The translations under genes and the position numbers were made by a program. DNA of 8,078 nucleotides from an uncultured Ruminococcus sp. (GTDB taxonomy: Bacteria; Bacillota; Clostridia; Oscillospirales; CAG-272): assembly GCA_902778205.1 (NCBI GenBank), contig CACYWX010000134.1:1-8078 (forward strand), in the 5' to 3' direction. Each line of letters opens with the position of its first letter. The first letter of the stretch is position 1. The notes beneath the pieces were generated by a model. It was not told where the DNA came from and ran no database searches. It saw only the letters and a list, made by a program, of their open reading frames with translations. This document shows positions 1 through 5,851 of the stretch, piece after piece.

Positions 1-437
1 GGCCTTTGTGGTTTGATTTCGGGTGCAACATCTCCATGGGGAAGGGAAGCTACGCCAACGTAAACTTCACGGTGTTGGACGAGGGGCCGGTGAGGATCGG
101 GGAGAACGTGTTCATCGGGCCGAACGTGTCCATCATGACGGCCATCCATCCCCTTTGCTGGCAGGACCGCAATTCCTTTCTCAACCCGAAGACCGGCGTC
201 GTCACCAATCTGGAGTACACGGGAGAAGTGACCATCGGGGACAACTGCTGGCTGGCGGCGGGCGTGATCGTATGCGGGCCCGTGACCATCGGAGCCGGAT
301 CGGTCATCGGCGCGGGCGCGGTGGTGACGAAGGACATTCCCGAGAACTCCTTCGCCGCCGGAGTCCCCTGCCGCGTGATCCGTCCCATCACCGAGGCGGA
401 TCGCCTGGCGAACCATCCCGAAATCACGGAGACCTGA
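1..437 (+). CDS. Sugar O-acetyltransferase (maltose/galactoside acetyltransferase-like), 5'-truncated
   Basis: This is the C-terminal part of a left-handed beta-helix acetyltransferase of the LacA/Maa/NodL type. Enzymes of this family move acetyl from acetyl-CoA to a sugar hydroxyl in the cytoplasm. The visible 145 residues show repeated hexapeptide turns (VRIGENVFIGPNVSI, VTIGDNCWLAAGVIV, VTIGAGSVIGAGAVV) and then the family's C-terminal sequence AAGVPCRVIRPI. The His in TAIHPL matches the catalytic His of galactoside acetyltransferase. The reading frame is open to the left edge. The TTG at 6 is not a real start, because the family has roughly 50-60 more residues (the Mac domain) upstream. 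The loop between TAIHPL and the next turn is longer than in E. coli LacA as I remember it. The stop is TGA at 435-437. The gene converges on the amidase gene. The acceptor sugar cannot be told. Confidence 0.88.
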   Translation, partial: PLWFDFGCNISMGKGSYANVNFTVLDEGPVRIGENVFIGPNVSIMTAIHPLCWQDRNSFLNPKTGVVTNLEYTGEVTIGDNCWLAAGVIVCGPVTIGAGSVIGAGAVVTKDIPENSFAAGVPCRVIRPITEADRLANHPEITET

Positions 438-486
438 ACCATTCCGCGCTTCGCCGGCGAATCATCCCGAAATCGCGGAAACCCGA
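401..486. repeat. Imperfect tandem copy of the acetyltransferase gene's 3' end
   Basis: Bases 407-437 (the last ten codons plus the first copy's stop region) recur at 456-486 with 27 of 31 positions identical. The match extends left through tcgcc at 401-405 and 451-455 with one extra base in the first copy. The copies are offset by 49-50 nt, so the second is out of frame with the gene. Its counterpart of the TGA stop reads CGA. The second copy lies wholly in the non-coding junction between the two convergent genes. Confidence 0.75.
442..480. other. Dyad symmetry in the convergent 3' junction (weak terminator candidate)
   Basis: TTCCGCG at 442-448 can pair with CGCGGAA at 474-480, and TTCGCCGGCGAA at 450-461 between them is a perfect 12-base palindrome. 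The site lies where two convergent genes end, so a bidirectional terminator would fit. Neither strand has a T-run after the stem and the inner palindrome has no loop, so termination here is only a possibility. Confidence 0.25.
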
Positions 487-499
487 GCGGAAGGGGCAG

Positions 500-1279
500 T
501 CATTCCTTTTCCCGCGTCTCCGCCAGAAATTCCGCCGTGGGGATGAACAGGGCGGCGGCGACCCGGGTCTGATAGGCGGGATCGGACAACAGCTCCCGCT
601 CCTCCGGATTGGACAGGAAGCCGCACTCCGCCAGCACCGCCGGGATCCGGATCCGGTGGAGAAGATAGATGGCGTTCGTGGCGCGCTTGGTCTCCCGGTC
701 GTTGTAGGGATCCAGCAACATCCGTCCGGACAGGCGGATCCGGGACGCCAGTTCGCCGCTGGACGGATTGTTCGGGGAGTAGTAGACCTGCATGCCGCTG
801 TACTTCGTCTGAGGGAACTGGTTCTGATGGACGGAGAGGAGGACCCGCGCCCCTGATTCCTCCGCCATCCGCAGGCGGTTGCGCAGATCGTAGGTCTTCT
901 GCTTTCCCCGGTAGTCCGAGAGGTCCCCGTAGGCGTCGTACAGCAGGCGGTCATCCGTGCGGGTGAGCAGGACCGGCACGCCGAACAGGGAGCAGAGATC
1001 CCCGATCCGGAGGGACACCTCAAGATTCACGTCCTTTTCCAAAATGCCCGCCACAGACGCGCCGCCGTCCTCCCCTCCGTGGCCGGGATCCACCGCGAGA
1101 AGAGGAGCCTCCCGCCCCGATCCGTCCTCAGCCGCCGCGGAAACGGTGTCCGCCTCCGGGAATACGGCCGGTACGGTGTCCGCCAGATCGAGGGCGCCGC
1201 GTCCCAGCACAAAGCAGGAGCCCGCCAGTACCAGCGCGAAGGCCGCGTACCGGACGGGCAGGGGAATGGAAAACCGCAT
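500..1279 (-). CDS. cwlD: N-acetylmuramoyl-L-alanine amidase, CwlD-like, membrane-anchored (Amidase_3)
   Basis: This is a zinc amidase of 259 residues that cleaves the bond between N-acetylmuramic acid and the stem peptide. CwlD of spore formers does this during spore cortex maturation, where it is needed for muramic-delta-lactam. Residues about 8-28 form one N-terminal hydrophobic segment (signal anchor). A linker to about residue 58 leads into a single Amidase_3 domain. Likely zinc ligands are His67 (DPGHGGEDGG), Glu81 (LEKDVNLEV) and His151 (LLSVHQNQF). Glu218 in AECGFLSNPEE is the probable catalytic residue. Length and architecture match CwlD, and no SH3 or other wall-binding repeats are present. 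I chose the ATG at 1277-1279 over the in-frame TTG two codons upstream, because GGAGGTG sits 7 nt before the ATG. The usual HLN after the third ligand is HQN here. The cwlD name is by similarity; another Amidase_3 enzyme is possible. Confidence 0.85.
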   Translation of the reverse strand: MRFSIPLPVRYAAFALVLAGSCFVLGRGALDLADTVPAVFPEADTVSAAAEDGSGREAPLLAVDPGHGGEDGGASVAGILEKDVNLEVSLRIGDLCSLFGVPVLLTRTDDRLLYDAYGDLSDYRGKQKTYDLRNRLRMAEESGARVLLSVHQNQFPQTKYSGMQVYYSPNNPSSGELASRIRLSGRMLLDPYNDRETKRATNAIYLLHRIRIPAVLAECGFLSNPEERELLSDPAYQTRVAAALFIPTAEFLAETREKE

Positions 1280-1286
1280 AAACAAA

Positions 1287-1293
1287 CACCTCC
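1287..1293 (-). promoter_or_regulatory. Ribosome binding site of the amidase gene
   Basis: The - strand reads GGAGGTG, 7 nt upstream of the ATG at 1277-1279. This near-perfect Shine-Dalgarno sequence decides the start in favour of the ATG, since the TTG at 1283-1285 is only one base from it. Confidence 0.8.
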
Positions 1294-1299
1294 GCCGTG

Positions 1300-1346
1300 G
1301 GATGGATCACGCCCATCCTATGCGGAGGCGCTTTGCGCTATGCATA
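1300..1346 (-). other. Two back-to-back stem-loops in the amidase 5' leader
   Basis: On the - strand the 90-nt gap between the oxidoreductase stop and the amidase start can fold into two adjacent hairpins. The first (1319-1346) pairs TATGC with GCATA and, inside an internal loop, GCGC with GCGC around AAA. The second (1300-1318) pairs GGATGG with CCATCC, plus one G-U pair, around a 5-nt loop. It ends about 6 nt before the GGAGGTG ribosome binding site. Neither is followed by T residues, so they do not look like intrinsic terminators. I see no convincing promoter in this gap, so the amidase may be co-transcribed with the oxidoreductase. Confidence 0.3.
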
Positions 1347-1369
1347 TGGAAGGAAAACACCGGGTGCGC

Positions 1370-2551
1370 TTATCTCCCGTTGACCGCCTTTCCCGTTGCG
1401 CAGGGGAGGGTGACGCGGCCGTTTTCGTCCGGGAAGGGCGTCAGGTCGTCGTCCCGCACCAGATCCCGGTCCGCCTTCTTTGTGAAATCCGGGATGCGGA
1501 TGGTCTTCCCGTCCTCCATGCTGGACCGCCAGCCGAGAATGCCCACGGCGGACATGCACGCGCCCCGGTATACGTTGAAGAAGGGCTCCGGTCCGCCCCG
1601 CAGATACTCCAGGAAATTATACACCGTCCAGAAGTCCCCGCCGCCGTGACCGGCCCTTTCTGCCAGCTCCCCGTTGGCGGGCCAGGAAGGCGCGTAGGTC
1701 TGGGAGCCCTGCCTTCCCTCCGGGATCAGCCAGTGGTGGTAGGTGACGTTTACGCTCGAGCCCAGGGTTCTGCCCGTCTCGCAGCTGCCGTTTTCACCCA
1801 CGAACCGGTAGCCCGAGGGGGATCCCATGGCGGCGCATCCCGTGAAGCGGAAGAGGGCTCCGCCGTCGGTGACGCAGTTCATCATGGCGAAGGCGTCGTA
1901 GTTGTGGCGGAAGTCATCGTACTGCTCCAATACGTCGGAGTGTACCGCAATGGCGTTCACCTTCACCGGCATCTGTCCCGTCACGTGCATCAGGGGGCCC
2001 AGCGTGTGGGTGACGTAATAGGTCCGGGGGAGCCAGGCCCGCCAGTGGTACTTCCCCGGAGTCAGGGCCGCCAGCTCCTCCTTCGGGCAGGTGTGGTTGT
2101 ATTCGCCTTCCGCGTAGAGGATCCGCCCGAGCGTCCCCTCGCCGCAGAGCCGCTTCATCTCCAGCAGCGCCGCGGAGAAGGGGTAGTTCTCGGCGATCAT
2201 GTACCTGCCTCCCGTCCGCTCCGCCGTCTCCACCAGCTTCACACAGGAGGCCAGGGTCGGAGCCGAGGTGCATTCGGAGAACACGGCGATCCCCCGTTCC
2301 ATAGCCTTCACTGCGCACTCCGCGTGCTGATGAAAGTAGTTGCAGAGGAATACGGCGTCCAGATTCTGCTCCAGCAGCTCGTCGAAATCCCGGCAGGCCT
2401 TCGCCCCGGGGACCTGCTCCAGAGCGGATTTCAGCTTTCCCTCGTCCTTTTCGCAGAAGGCGGCGACGGTCACATCCTCAAAACCCTTCAGGATCGGGAT
2501 GAAGCTCATGCCCCTCCAAAGCCCGAATAGGCCGATGCGGTATGATTTCAT
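1370..2551 (-). CDS. Gfo/Idh/MocA family oxidoreductase, glycosidase-109-like
   Basis: This is a cytoplasmic NAD(P)-dependent sugar oxidoreductase or NAD-dependent glycosidase of 393 residues. Residues 1-120 form a Rossmann fold whose nucleotide loop is GLFGLWRG (7-14), an altered GxGxxG. The position that normally carries the EKP motif reads SECTSAP (92-98), so the usual lysine is missing. Several features recall glycoside hydrolase family 109, which also lacks EKP: ENYPF at 121-125, YVTHTLGPL at 179-187 with Tyr179 and His182, and GDFWTVYNFLEYL then NVYRGACMSAVG near 305-337. In GH109, NAD stays bound and takes part in hydrolysis of N-acetylgalactosaminides. There is no signal peptide. The ATG has AAGGAG 6 nt upstream. 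The ABC operon terminator lies immediately upstream of that site. The fold is secure; the choice between dehydrogenase and glycosidase, and the substrate, are open. Confidence 0.85.
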   Translation of the reverse strand: MKSYRIGLFGLWRGMSFIPILKGFEDVTVAAFCEKDEGKLKSALEQVPGAKACRDFDELLEQNLDAVFLCNYFHQHAECAVKAMERGIAVFSECTSAPTLASCVKLVETAERTGGRYMIAENYPFSAALLEMKRLCGEGTLGRILYAEGEYNHTCPKEELAALTPGKYHWRAWLPRTYYVTHTLGPLMHVTGQMPVKVNAIAVHSDVLEQYDDFRHNYDAFAMMNCVTDGGALFRFTGCAAMGSPSGYRFVGENGSCETGRTLGSSVNVTYHHWLIPEGRQGSQTYAPSWPANGELAERAGHGGGDFWTVYNFLEYLRGGPEPFFNVYRGACMSAVGILGWRSSMEDGKTIRIPDFTKKADRDLVRDDDLTPFPDENGRVTLPCATGKAVNGR

Positions 2552-2557
2552 GATGCG

Positions 2558-2563
2558 CTCCTT
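2558..2563 (-). promoter_or_regulatory. Ribosome binding site of the oxidoreductase gene, abutting a terminator
   Basis: The - strand reads AAGGAG, 6 nt before the ATG at 2549-2551. Only 3 nt separate it from the T-run of the terminator upstream, which leaves no room for a promoter between them. Confidence 0.75.
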
Positions 2564-2566
2564 ATG

Positions 2567-2597
2567 AAAAACCGGGAGCAGCAGACGTGCTCCCGGT
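2567..2597 (-). terminator. Intrinsic terminator of the ABC permease-ATPase operon
   Basis: The - strand carries a perfect 10-bp stem, ACCGGGAGCA (2588-2597) with TGCTCCCGGT (2571-2580), around a 7-nt loop (2581-2587). The stem runs into a five-T tract (2567-2571, sharing one base with it). It starts 14 nt after the ATPase stop codon. This is a textbook Rho-independent terminator on the strand of the flanking genes; the + strand lacks a matching T-run. Confidence 0.85.
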
Positions 2598-2611
2598 AAG
2601 ATGTGCAGATA

Positions 2612-3349
2612 TTAAAACCCGTACTGGGTCGTCCGCTTGGTGCCGCCCACGTAGTCGCGCTCCAGGGACAGGTGGCCGTTGTCCATGCGGAAGATGCGGT
2701 CCGCGTGGTCGGCGATGGACAGGTCGTGGGTGACCATGATCAGGGTCTGGCCCATGTCCTCCCGGGTCCTCAGCAGAAGCTTGAGCACCTCGTCGGCGTT
2801 GGCCCGGTCCAGGTTTCCGGTGGGCTCGTCGGCGAAGAGGATGTCGGGCATGTTGATCATGGCACGGGCGATGGCCACGCGCTGCTGCTGACCGCCGGAC
2901 AACTCCGAGGGCAGATGGTTCAGACGCTCGGTGAGCTGCAGGGTCTCTACCAGCCGCCGGAGGGTCTCCTGATAGGACAGCTCCGGCTTGTTGCACATCA
3001 TGGTGGGGATCAGGATGTTCTCCAGGGCCGTGAACTGGGGGATCAGGTTGTGCCGCTGGAACACGAAGCCCATGTTGATGCCGCGGAACCGGCTCAGCTC
3101 GTCGGAGGACATTTTCGTGATGTCCTGGCCCCGGATCAGCACGCGGCCGGCGTCGCAGGAGTCCAGACCCGCGCAGATGTGCAGGAAGGTGGACTTGCCG
3201 GAGCCGGAGGTGCCGATGATGGCCACGAACTCGCCGGGCTCCACCTTGATGGAGGCGCGGTTGACGGCGGTGATGACGGTGTCGTACTGCTTATACTGCT
3301 TGATGACGGATTCCGTCTGGAGGATATATTCGGGTGCGGTGCTTGCCAT
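2612..3349 (-). CDS. ABC transporter ATP-binding protein (MacB/LolD/FtsE type)
   Basis: This 245-residue nucleotide-binding subunit hydrolyses ATP on the inner face of the membrane to drive the FtsX-type permease encoded just upstream. All motifs are intact: Walker A GTSGSGKST (46-54), Q-loop Gln98 in FVFQRHNLIP, signature LSGGQQQRVAIARA (150-163), Walker B ILFADEP (170-176) with Glu175, and H-loop His208 in VTHD. The FQRHNLIP stretch and the ADEPTGNLD sequence are typical of the MacB/LolD/BceA group that partners FtsX permeases. After the core domain there is only a short tail, with no extra regulatory domain. The gene starts 24 nt after the permease stop, with AGGAAAGGAA as ribosome binding site, so the two are one operon. 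No two-component regulator is visible, so a Bce-type peptide-resistance role cannot be claimed. Confidence 0.93.
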   Translation of the reverse strand: MASTAPEYILQTESVIKQYKQYDTVITAVNRASIKVEPGEFVAIIGTSGSGKSTFLHICAGLDSCDAGRVLIRGQDITKMSSDELSRFRGINMGFVFQRHNLIPQFTALENILIPTMMCNKPELSYQETLRRLVETLQLTERLNHLPSELSGGQQQRVAIARAMINMPDILFADEPTGNLDRANADEVLKLLLRTREDMGQTLIMVTHDLSIADHADRIFRMDNGHLSLERDYVGGTKRTTQYGF

Positions 3350-3373
3350 AACAGTTCCTTTCCTGATCGGTGA

Positions 3374-5647
3374 TCATTCATCCGCGCCGTATTCGCGTCC
3401 GGCGCCGCCGTTTTCAAGGGAATAGCGGTTCTTGTAGTAGCTCCGGTAGGGCAGGTAGGTGGAGAAGAAGCCGCAGAACACGGACATGACGACGCTGGTG
3501 AGAATGGCGTACCACGGCATGTAGAACACGTAGCGCACGTTCTCGTGGGTGAAGTACGGCATCATGACGTTGTAGATGTAGAAGAGCACGTAGCTGCCCG
3601 CGTAGCTCAGGATGATGGCGAAGATGAGGGACAGCACCGCCATGCTGAGACCGCCCTGCAGGTAGATCTGCCGGATCTCCTTTGCCACGGCGCCGATGGA
3701 CTGCAGGATGTTGAATTCCTTCTCGCGCTTGCCGTAGTAGAGGGCCTGGGAGAAGAACCACACCAGCGGGGAGATGCAGAGGATCAGAAGGGAGATCACC
3801 ACGTAGAGCTCGTTGTAGTGCTTGTCGCGGGCGACGGTGTTCAGAAGGGTGATGTCCTTGTTGGAGATCTTCACGTCGCCGTAGTCGTGGCTCCAGGCGC
3901 GGATCCGGGCGTAGAGGTCGTTGACCCCGTCCGGCGTGGAATCGTGCTCCACGTAGATATTGAAGGACGTGGCCTTCGGCGTCTTGCCGGTGACGGTCTT
4001 GTAGCTGTCCAGATTCATGAAGATCGGGGTGGAGCCGCAGGGGATGTCCTTGATCACCGCGCCGACGGTAAAGGGCAGGTACTCGAACTCGAAGTTGGTG
4101 ATCTGGTCCTTCAGCAGCACGCGGCCGGTGACGTTGGCGTCCACGGAGCGGATCTGCCCGGTCTTGACGCCCACCCAGATGGTGTCTCCCACGTGGAATT
4201 TGAACGTAGGCACGTTGGAGACCGCGTCGCCCACCAGCACGTATCCGGGCTGGAGCACCGAGGTCAGGTCGCCGTCGTAGTCGTAGTCCTCCAGGATCTG
4301 GATCTGCTCCTCGGACAGGGCGGTGTAGAGGATCTCGTTGGCCGCCCGGTAATACCCGCCCTGGGTGTCGAAGGTGGTGCCGTCGTACCGGACCAGGTTC
4401 TTGAAGGGGCGGACGTTCTTCTTGGCCACGATGATGTGGGAGCCCACGTCCATGGCCTCGGTGGCGTTGTCGTTGATCTCCACGGCCCGCACGCCCTCCA
4501 TGGCGTAGAGCTCGCGGCTCATGATCTCGTCGTACTCGAAGCCGGAGTCGTTCAGGTTGACCTCAAACTGGGGCCGGGGATACTCCAGGTCGGTGGTGTA
4601 GATGTTGGCCATGTAGAGGCCCATGATGAAGAGGGCGCAGAACACGATGGCCGTGGTGAGGATCTGGAGGTTGTACTTGCGGAACCGCCAGAGGGAGTAC
4701 AGCTCGTACTTCGTGGGGAACTTCTCGCCGAAGATGTTGAAGGAGCGCTGGGGGGAGGTGACTAGGTTGGAGTTGTCCTCCGTGATGATCAGCCCCATGG
4801 GATCCTTCACGGACATGATCTTCATGGGCGTCCAGCAGGAGGCCAGAATCACCGCCAGAGTGAAGAGGAAGGTCTTCAGGATGGAGAGCCCGTTGAAGAG
4901 GAAGCCGTAGCCGTTGGAGCGGTAGACCAGCCAGGAGATGAGGGTGGACACCGCCATGGAGGGGATGAAGGTCACCACGAAGATGACGAACAGCTCCCAG
5001 AAGCAGGTGGAGAACAGCATCTTGAAGTCCGCGCCGAAGGTGAGGTAAATGCCGTACTGGAATTTGTACTGGTTGATCCGGATGTTGTAGAGCGATGTCA
5101 GCAGGAAGATGCAGACCGCCAGCAGCAGGAGCGTGATGAAGATGAAGGTGACGAAGTTGGCGCGCTCGTTGTTCTCGAAGGTCATGAGCGGCGTGGTGGA
5201 TTTGGTGAAGGAGGTGCCCTCCTCCGCCAGTCCGGCCAATTCCTTCTCCGTGGTCTGTGTGAAGCGCTTGACCGTGTTTTTCAGCTCGGGCTTGAAGAGC
5301 AGGTACACGTCGTACCGCTCCTCGCCGGTCATGTTGTTCCGGTACTGCTCCATATGAACGACGTCGAAGAGGATGTCGCTCTTGAACACCGCCCCGCCGT
5401 TGTCGTCGATCAGGTAGCGGGCCTGGGTGTCGTTCAGCCCCTTGAGCACCATGTGGTAGTCGTACTGCTCCATGACGTGCCGGTATTCCACGTTGTTGTT
5501 GTTGTCGTTGGATACCGTCATCATGCCGTAGAGCAGCTGGACGATGATGATCGCGATGAAGAAGGGGAGGTATTGTTTAAAATTGAAGAATACGGTCTTC
5601 CACGCGATCGAGATGCTTCGTTTCAGATATTCGAATACTTTTTCCAA
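3374..5647 (-). CDS. FtsX-like ABC transporter permease, two FtsX modules
   Basis: This 757-residue membrane protein is the partner of the ATPase that follows it. By eye there are about eight membrane segments: 26-46, 164-186, 211-243, 252-272, 327-349, 612-634, 664-690 and 710-733. Two soluble regions follow from this, presumably extracellular: about 115 residues (47-163) with a SNDNNNN stretch at its start, and about 260 residues (350-611). Each FtsX module shows the usual cytoplasmic glycine-alanine motif, YLTFGADFKMLF (201-212) and LQSIGAVAKEIRQIY (648-662). Such complexes export lipids or peptides, or transmit signals across the membrane. The 4+4 plan differs from MacB (4 segments) and BceB (10). 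The start is a TTG at 5645-5647, because an in-frame TGA lies just upstream and no ATG or GTG fits. AAGAGGTG lies 10 nt before it. The substrate is unknown. Confidence 0.9.
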   Translation of the reverse strand: MEKVFEYLKRSISIAWKTVFFNFKQYLPFFIAIIIVQLLYGMMTVSNDNNNNVEYRHVMEQYDYHMVLKGLNDTQARYLIDDNGGAVFKSDILFDVVHMEQYRNNMTGEERYDVYLLFKPELKNTVKRFTQTTEKELAGLAEEGTSFTKSTTPLMTFENNERANFVTFIFITLLLLAVCIFLLTSLYNIRINQYKFQYGIYLTFGADFKMLFSTCFWELFVIFVVTFIPSMAVSTLISWLVYRSNGYGFLFNGLSILKTFLFTLAVILASCWTPMKIMSVKDPMGLIITEDNSNLVTSPQRSFNIFGEKFPTKYELYSLWRFRKYNLQILTTAIVFCALFIMGLYMANIYTTDLEYPRPQFEVNLNDSGFEYDEIMSRELYAMEGVRAVEINDNATEAMDVGSHIIVAKKNVRPFKNLVRYDGTTFDTQGGYYRAANEILYTALSEEQIQILEDYDYDGDLTSVLQPGYVLVGDAVSNVPTFKFHVGDTIWVGVKTGQIRSVDANVTGRVLLKDQITNFEFEYLPFTVGAVIKDIPCGSTPIFMNLDSYKTVTGKTPKATSFNIYVEHDSTPDGVNDLYARIRAWSHDYGDVKISNKDITLLNTVARDKHYNELYVVISLLILCISPLVWFFSQALYYGKREKEFNILQSIGAVAKEIRQIYLQGGLSMAVLSLIFAIILSYAGSYVLFYIYNVMMPYFTHENVRYVFYMPWYAILTSVVMSVFCGFFSTYLPYRSYYKNRYSLENGGAGREYGADE

Positions 5648-5657
5648 AGCGGAGACT

Positions 5658-5665
5658 CACCTCTT
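5658..5665 (-). promoter_or_regulatory. Ribosome binding site of the permease gene (long spacing, TTG start)
   Basis: The - strand reads AAGAGGTG, 10 nt before the TTG at 5645-5647. The spacing is on the long side and the start codon is weak. An in-frame TGA three codons upstream of the TTG excludes a longer protein. Confidence 0.6.
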
Positions 5666-5713
5666 GACACGTATTTCCGGCGCGGCGGAGTCGGGGATGA
5701 AAATTCTTTCACA

Positions 5714-5744
5714 ATTATAACATGAACAAAGCCCGAATTGTTGA
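5714..5744 (-). promoter_or_regulatory. SigA-type promoter of the permease-ATPase operon, extended -10
   Basis: On the - strand a perfect TATAAT (5714-5719) is preceded by TG with one base between, giving the extended -10 TGTTATAAT (5714-5722). The best -35 is TCAACA (5739-5744), which matches four of six positions at a 19-nt spacing; the extended -10 could make up for it. Transcription would start near 5707, leaving a leader of about 60 nt before the TTG. The -35 lies in one arm of the hairpin at 5732-5765. Confidence 0.65.
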
Positions 5745-5765
5745 CCATTCTGTGAACAACTCGGG
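5725..5765 (-). terminator. Hairpin after the sugar operon, probable weak intrinsic terminator
   Basis: On the - strand CCCGAGTTGTT (5755-5765) pairs with AACAATTCGGG (5732-5742) over 11 bp, including one G-U pair, around a 12-nt loop. AAAA precedes it and CTTTGTT follows it. The gene behind it is the isomerase, whose stop is about 90 nt away. The T-run is broken, so termination may be partial. The + strand reading has an A-C mismatch but is followed by TTTT. The promoter-proximal arm doubles as the -35 region of the permease promoter, so the dyad could instead be an operator. Confidence 0.5.
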
Positions 5766-5851
5766 TTTTGCCCCGCCGGTTTGAGACAAATTCCGGGGGT
5801 GTTTTTGTGTATATTGTCAGATGTCGCTATTTTGTAAACTTTTGCGGGAAC

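Noticed and set aside
1079..2530. Long + strand open frame opposite the oxidoreductase
   Set aside because: It is antisense to a well-conserved enzyme gene. The predicted protein is rich in Arg, Gly, Val and His with no recognisable motif, as expected from GC-rich codon bias on the other strand.
3545..4765. Long + strand open frame opposite the permease
   Set aside because: The translation is a low-complexity run of Val, Asp, Gly and His, a mirror of the permease codons; there is no ribosome binding site or family resemblance.
2612..5647. Bce-type antimicrobial-peptide resistance module
   Set aside because: The ATPase and FtsX permease pair would fit in general, but there is no adjacent two-component system and the permease has about 8 rather than 10 membrane segments.
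5664..5669. Perfect TTGACA on the + strand
   Set aside because: No -10-like hexamer lies 16-19 nt downstream (the 17-nt position reads ggagtc), and no + strand gene follows.
5354..5725. + strand frame crossing the permease start and intergenic region
   Set aside because: It is mostly antisense to the permease and its Val/His-rich composition is an artefact of the opposite strand.
5697..5784. Two tiny + strand frames (7 codons from 5697; 20 codons from 5722) as leader peptides
   Set aside because: No + strand gene lies downstream and no promoter precedes them. The second has no ribosome binding site, and the sequence is already explained by the - strand promoter and hairpin.
5771..5800. Possible hairpin from ccccgccgg and ccggggg
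   Set aside because: The arms pair only with a bulge, the loop is long, and no T-run follows the second arm on the - strand.
5808..5838. Second possible - strand promoter (TTTACA with TATACA at 19 nt)
   Set aside because: The -10 matches only four of six positions, spacing is long, and the hairpin at 5732-5765 would lie between it and the permease. The 5714-5744 promoter is much better.
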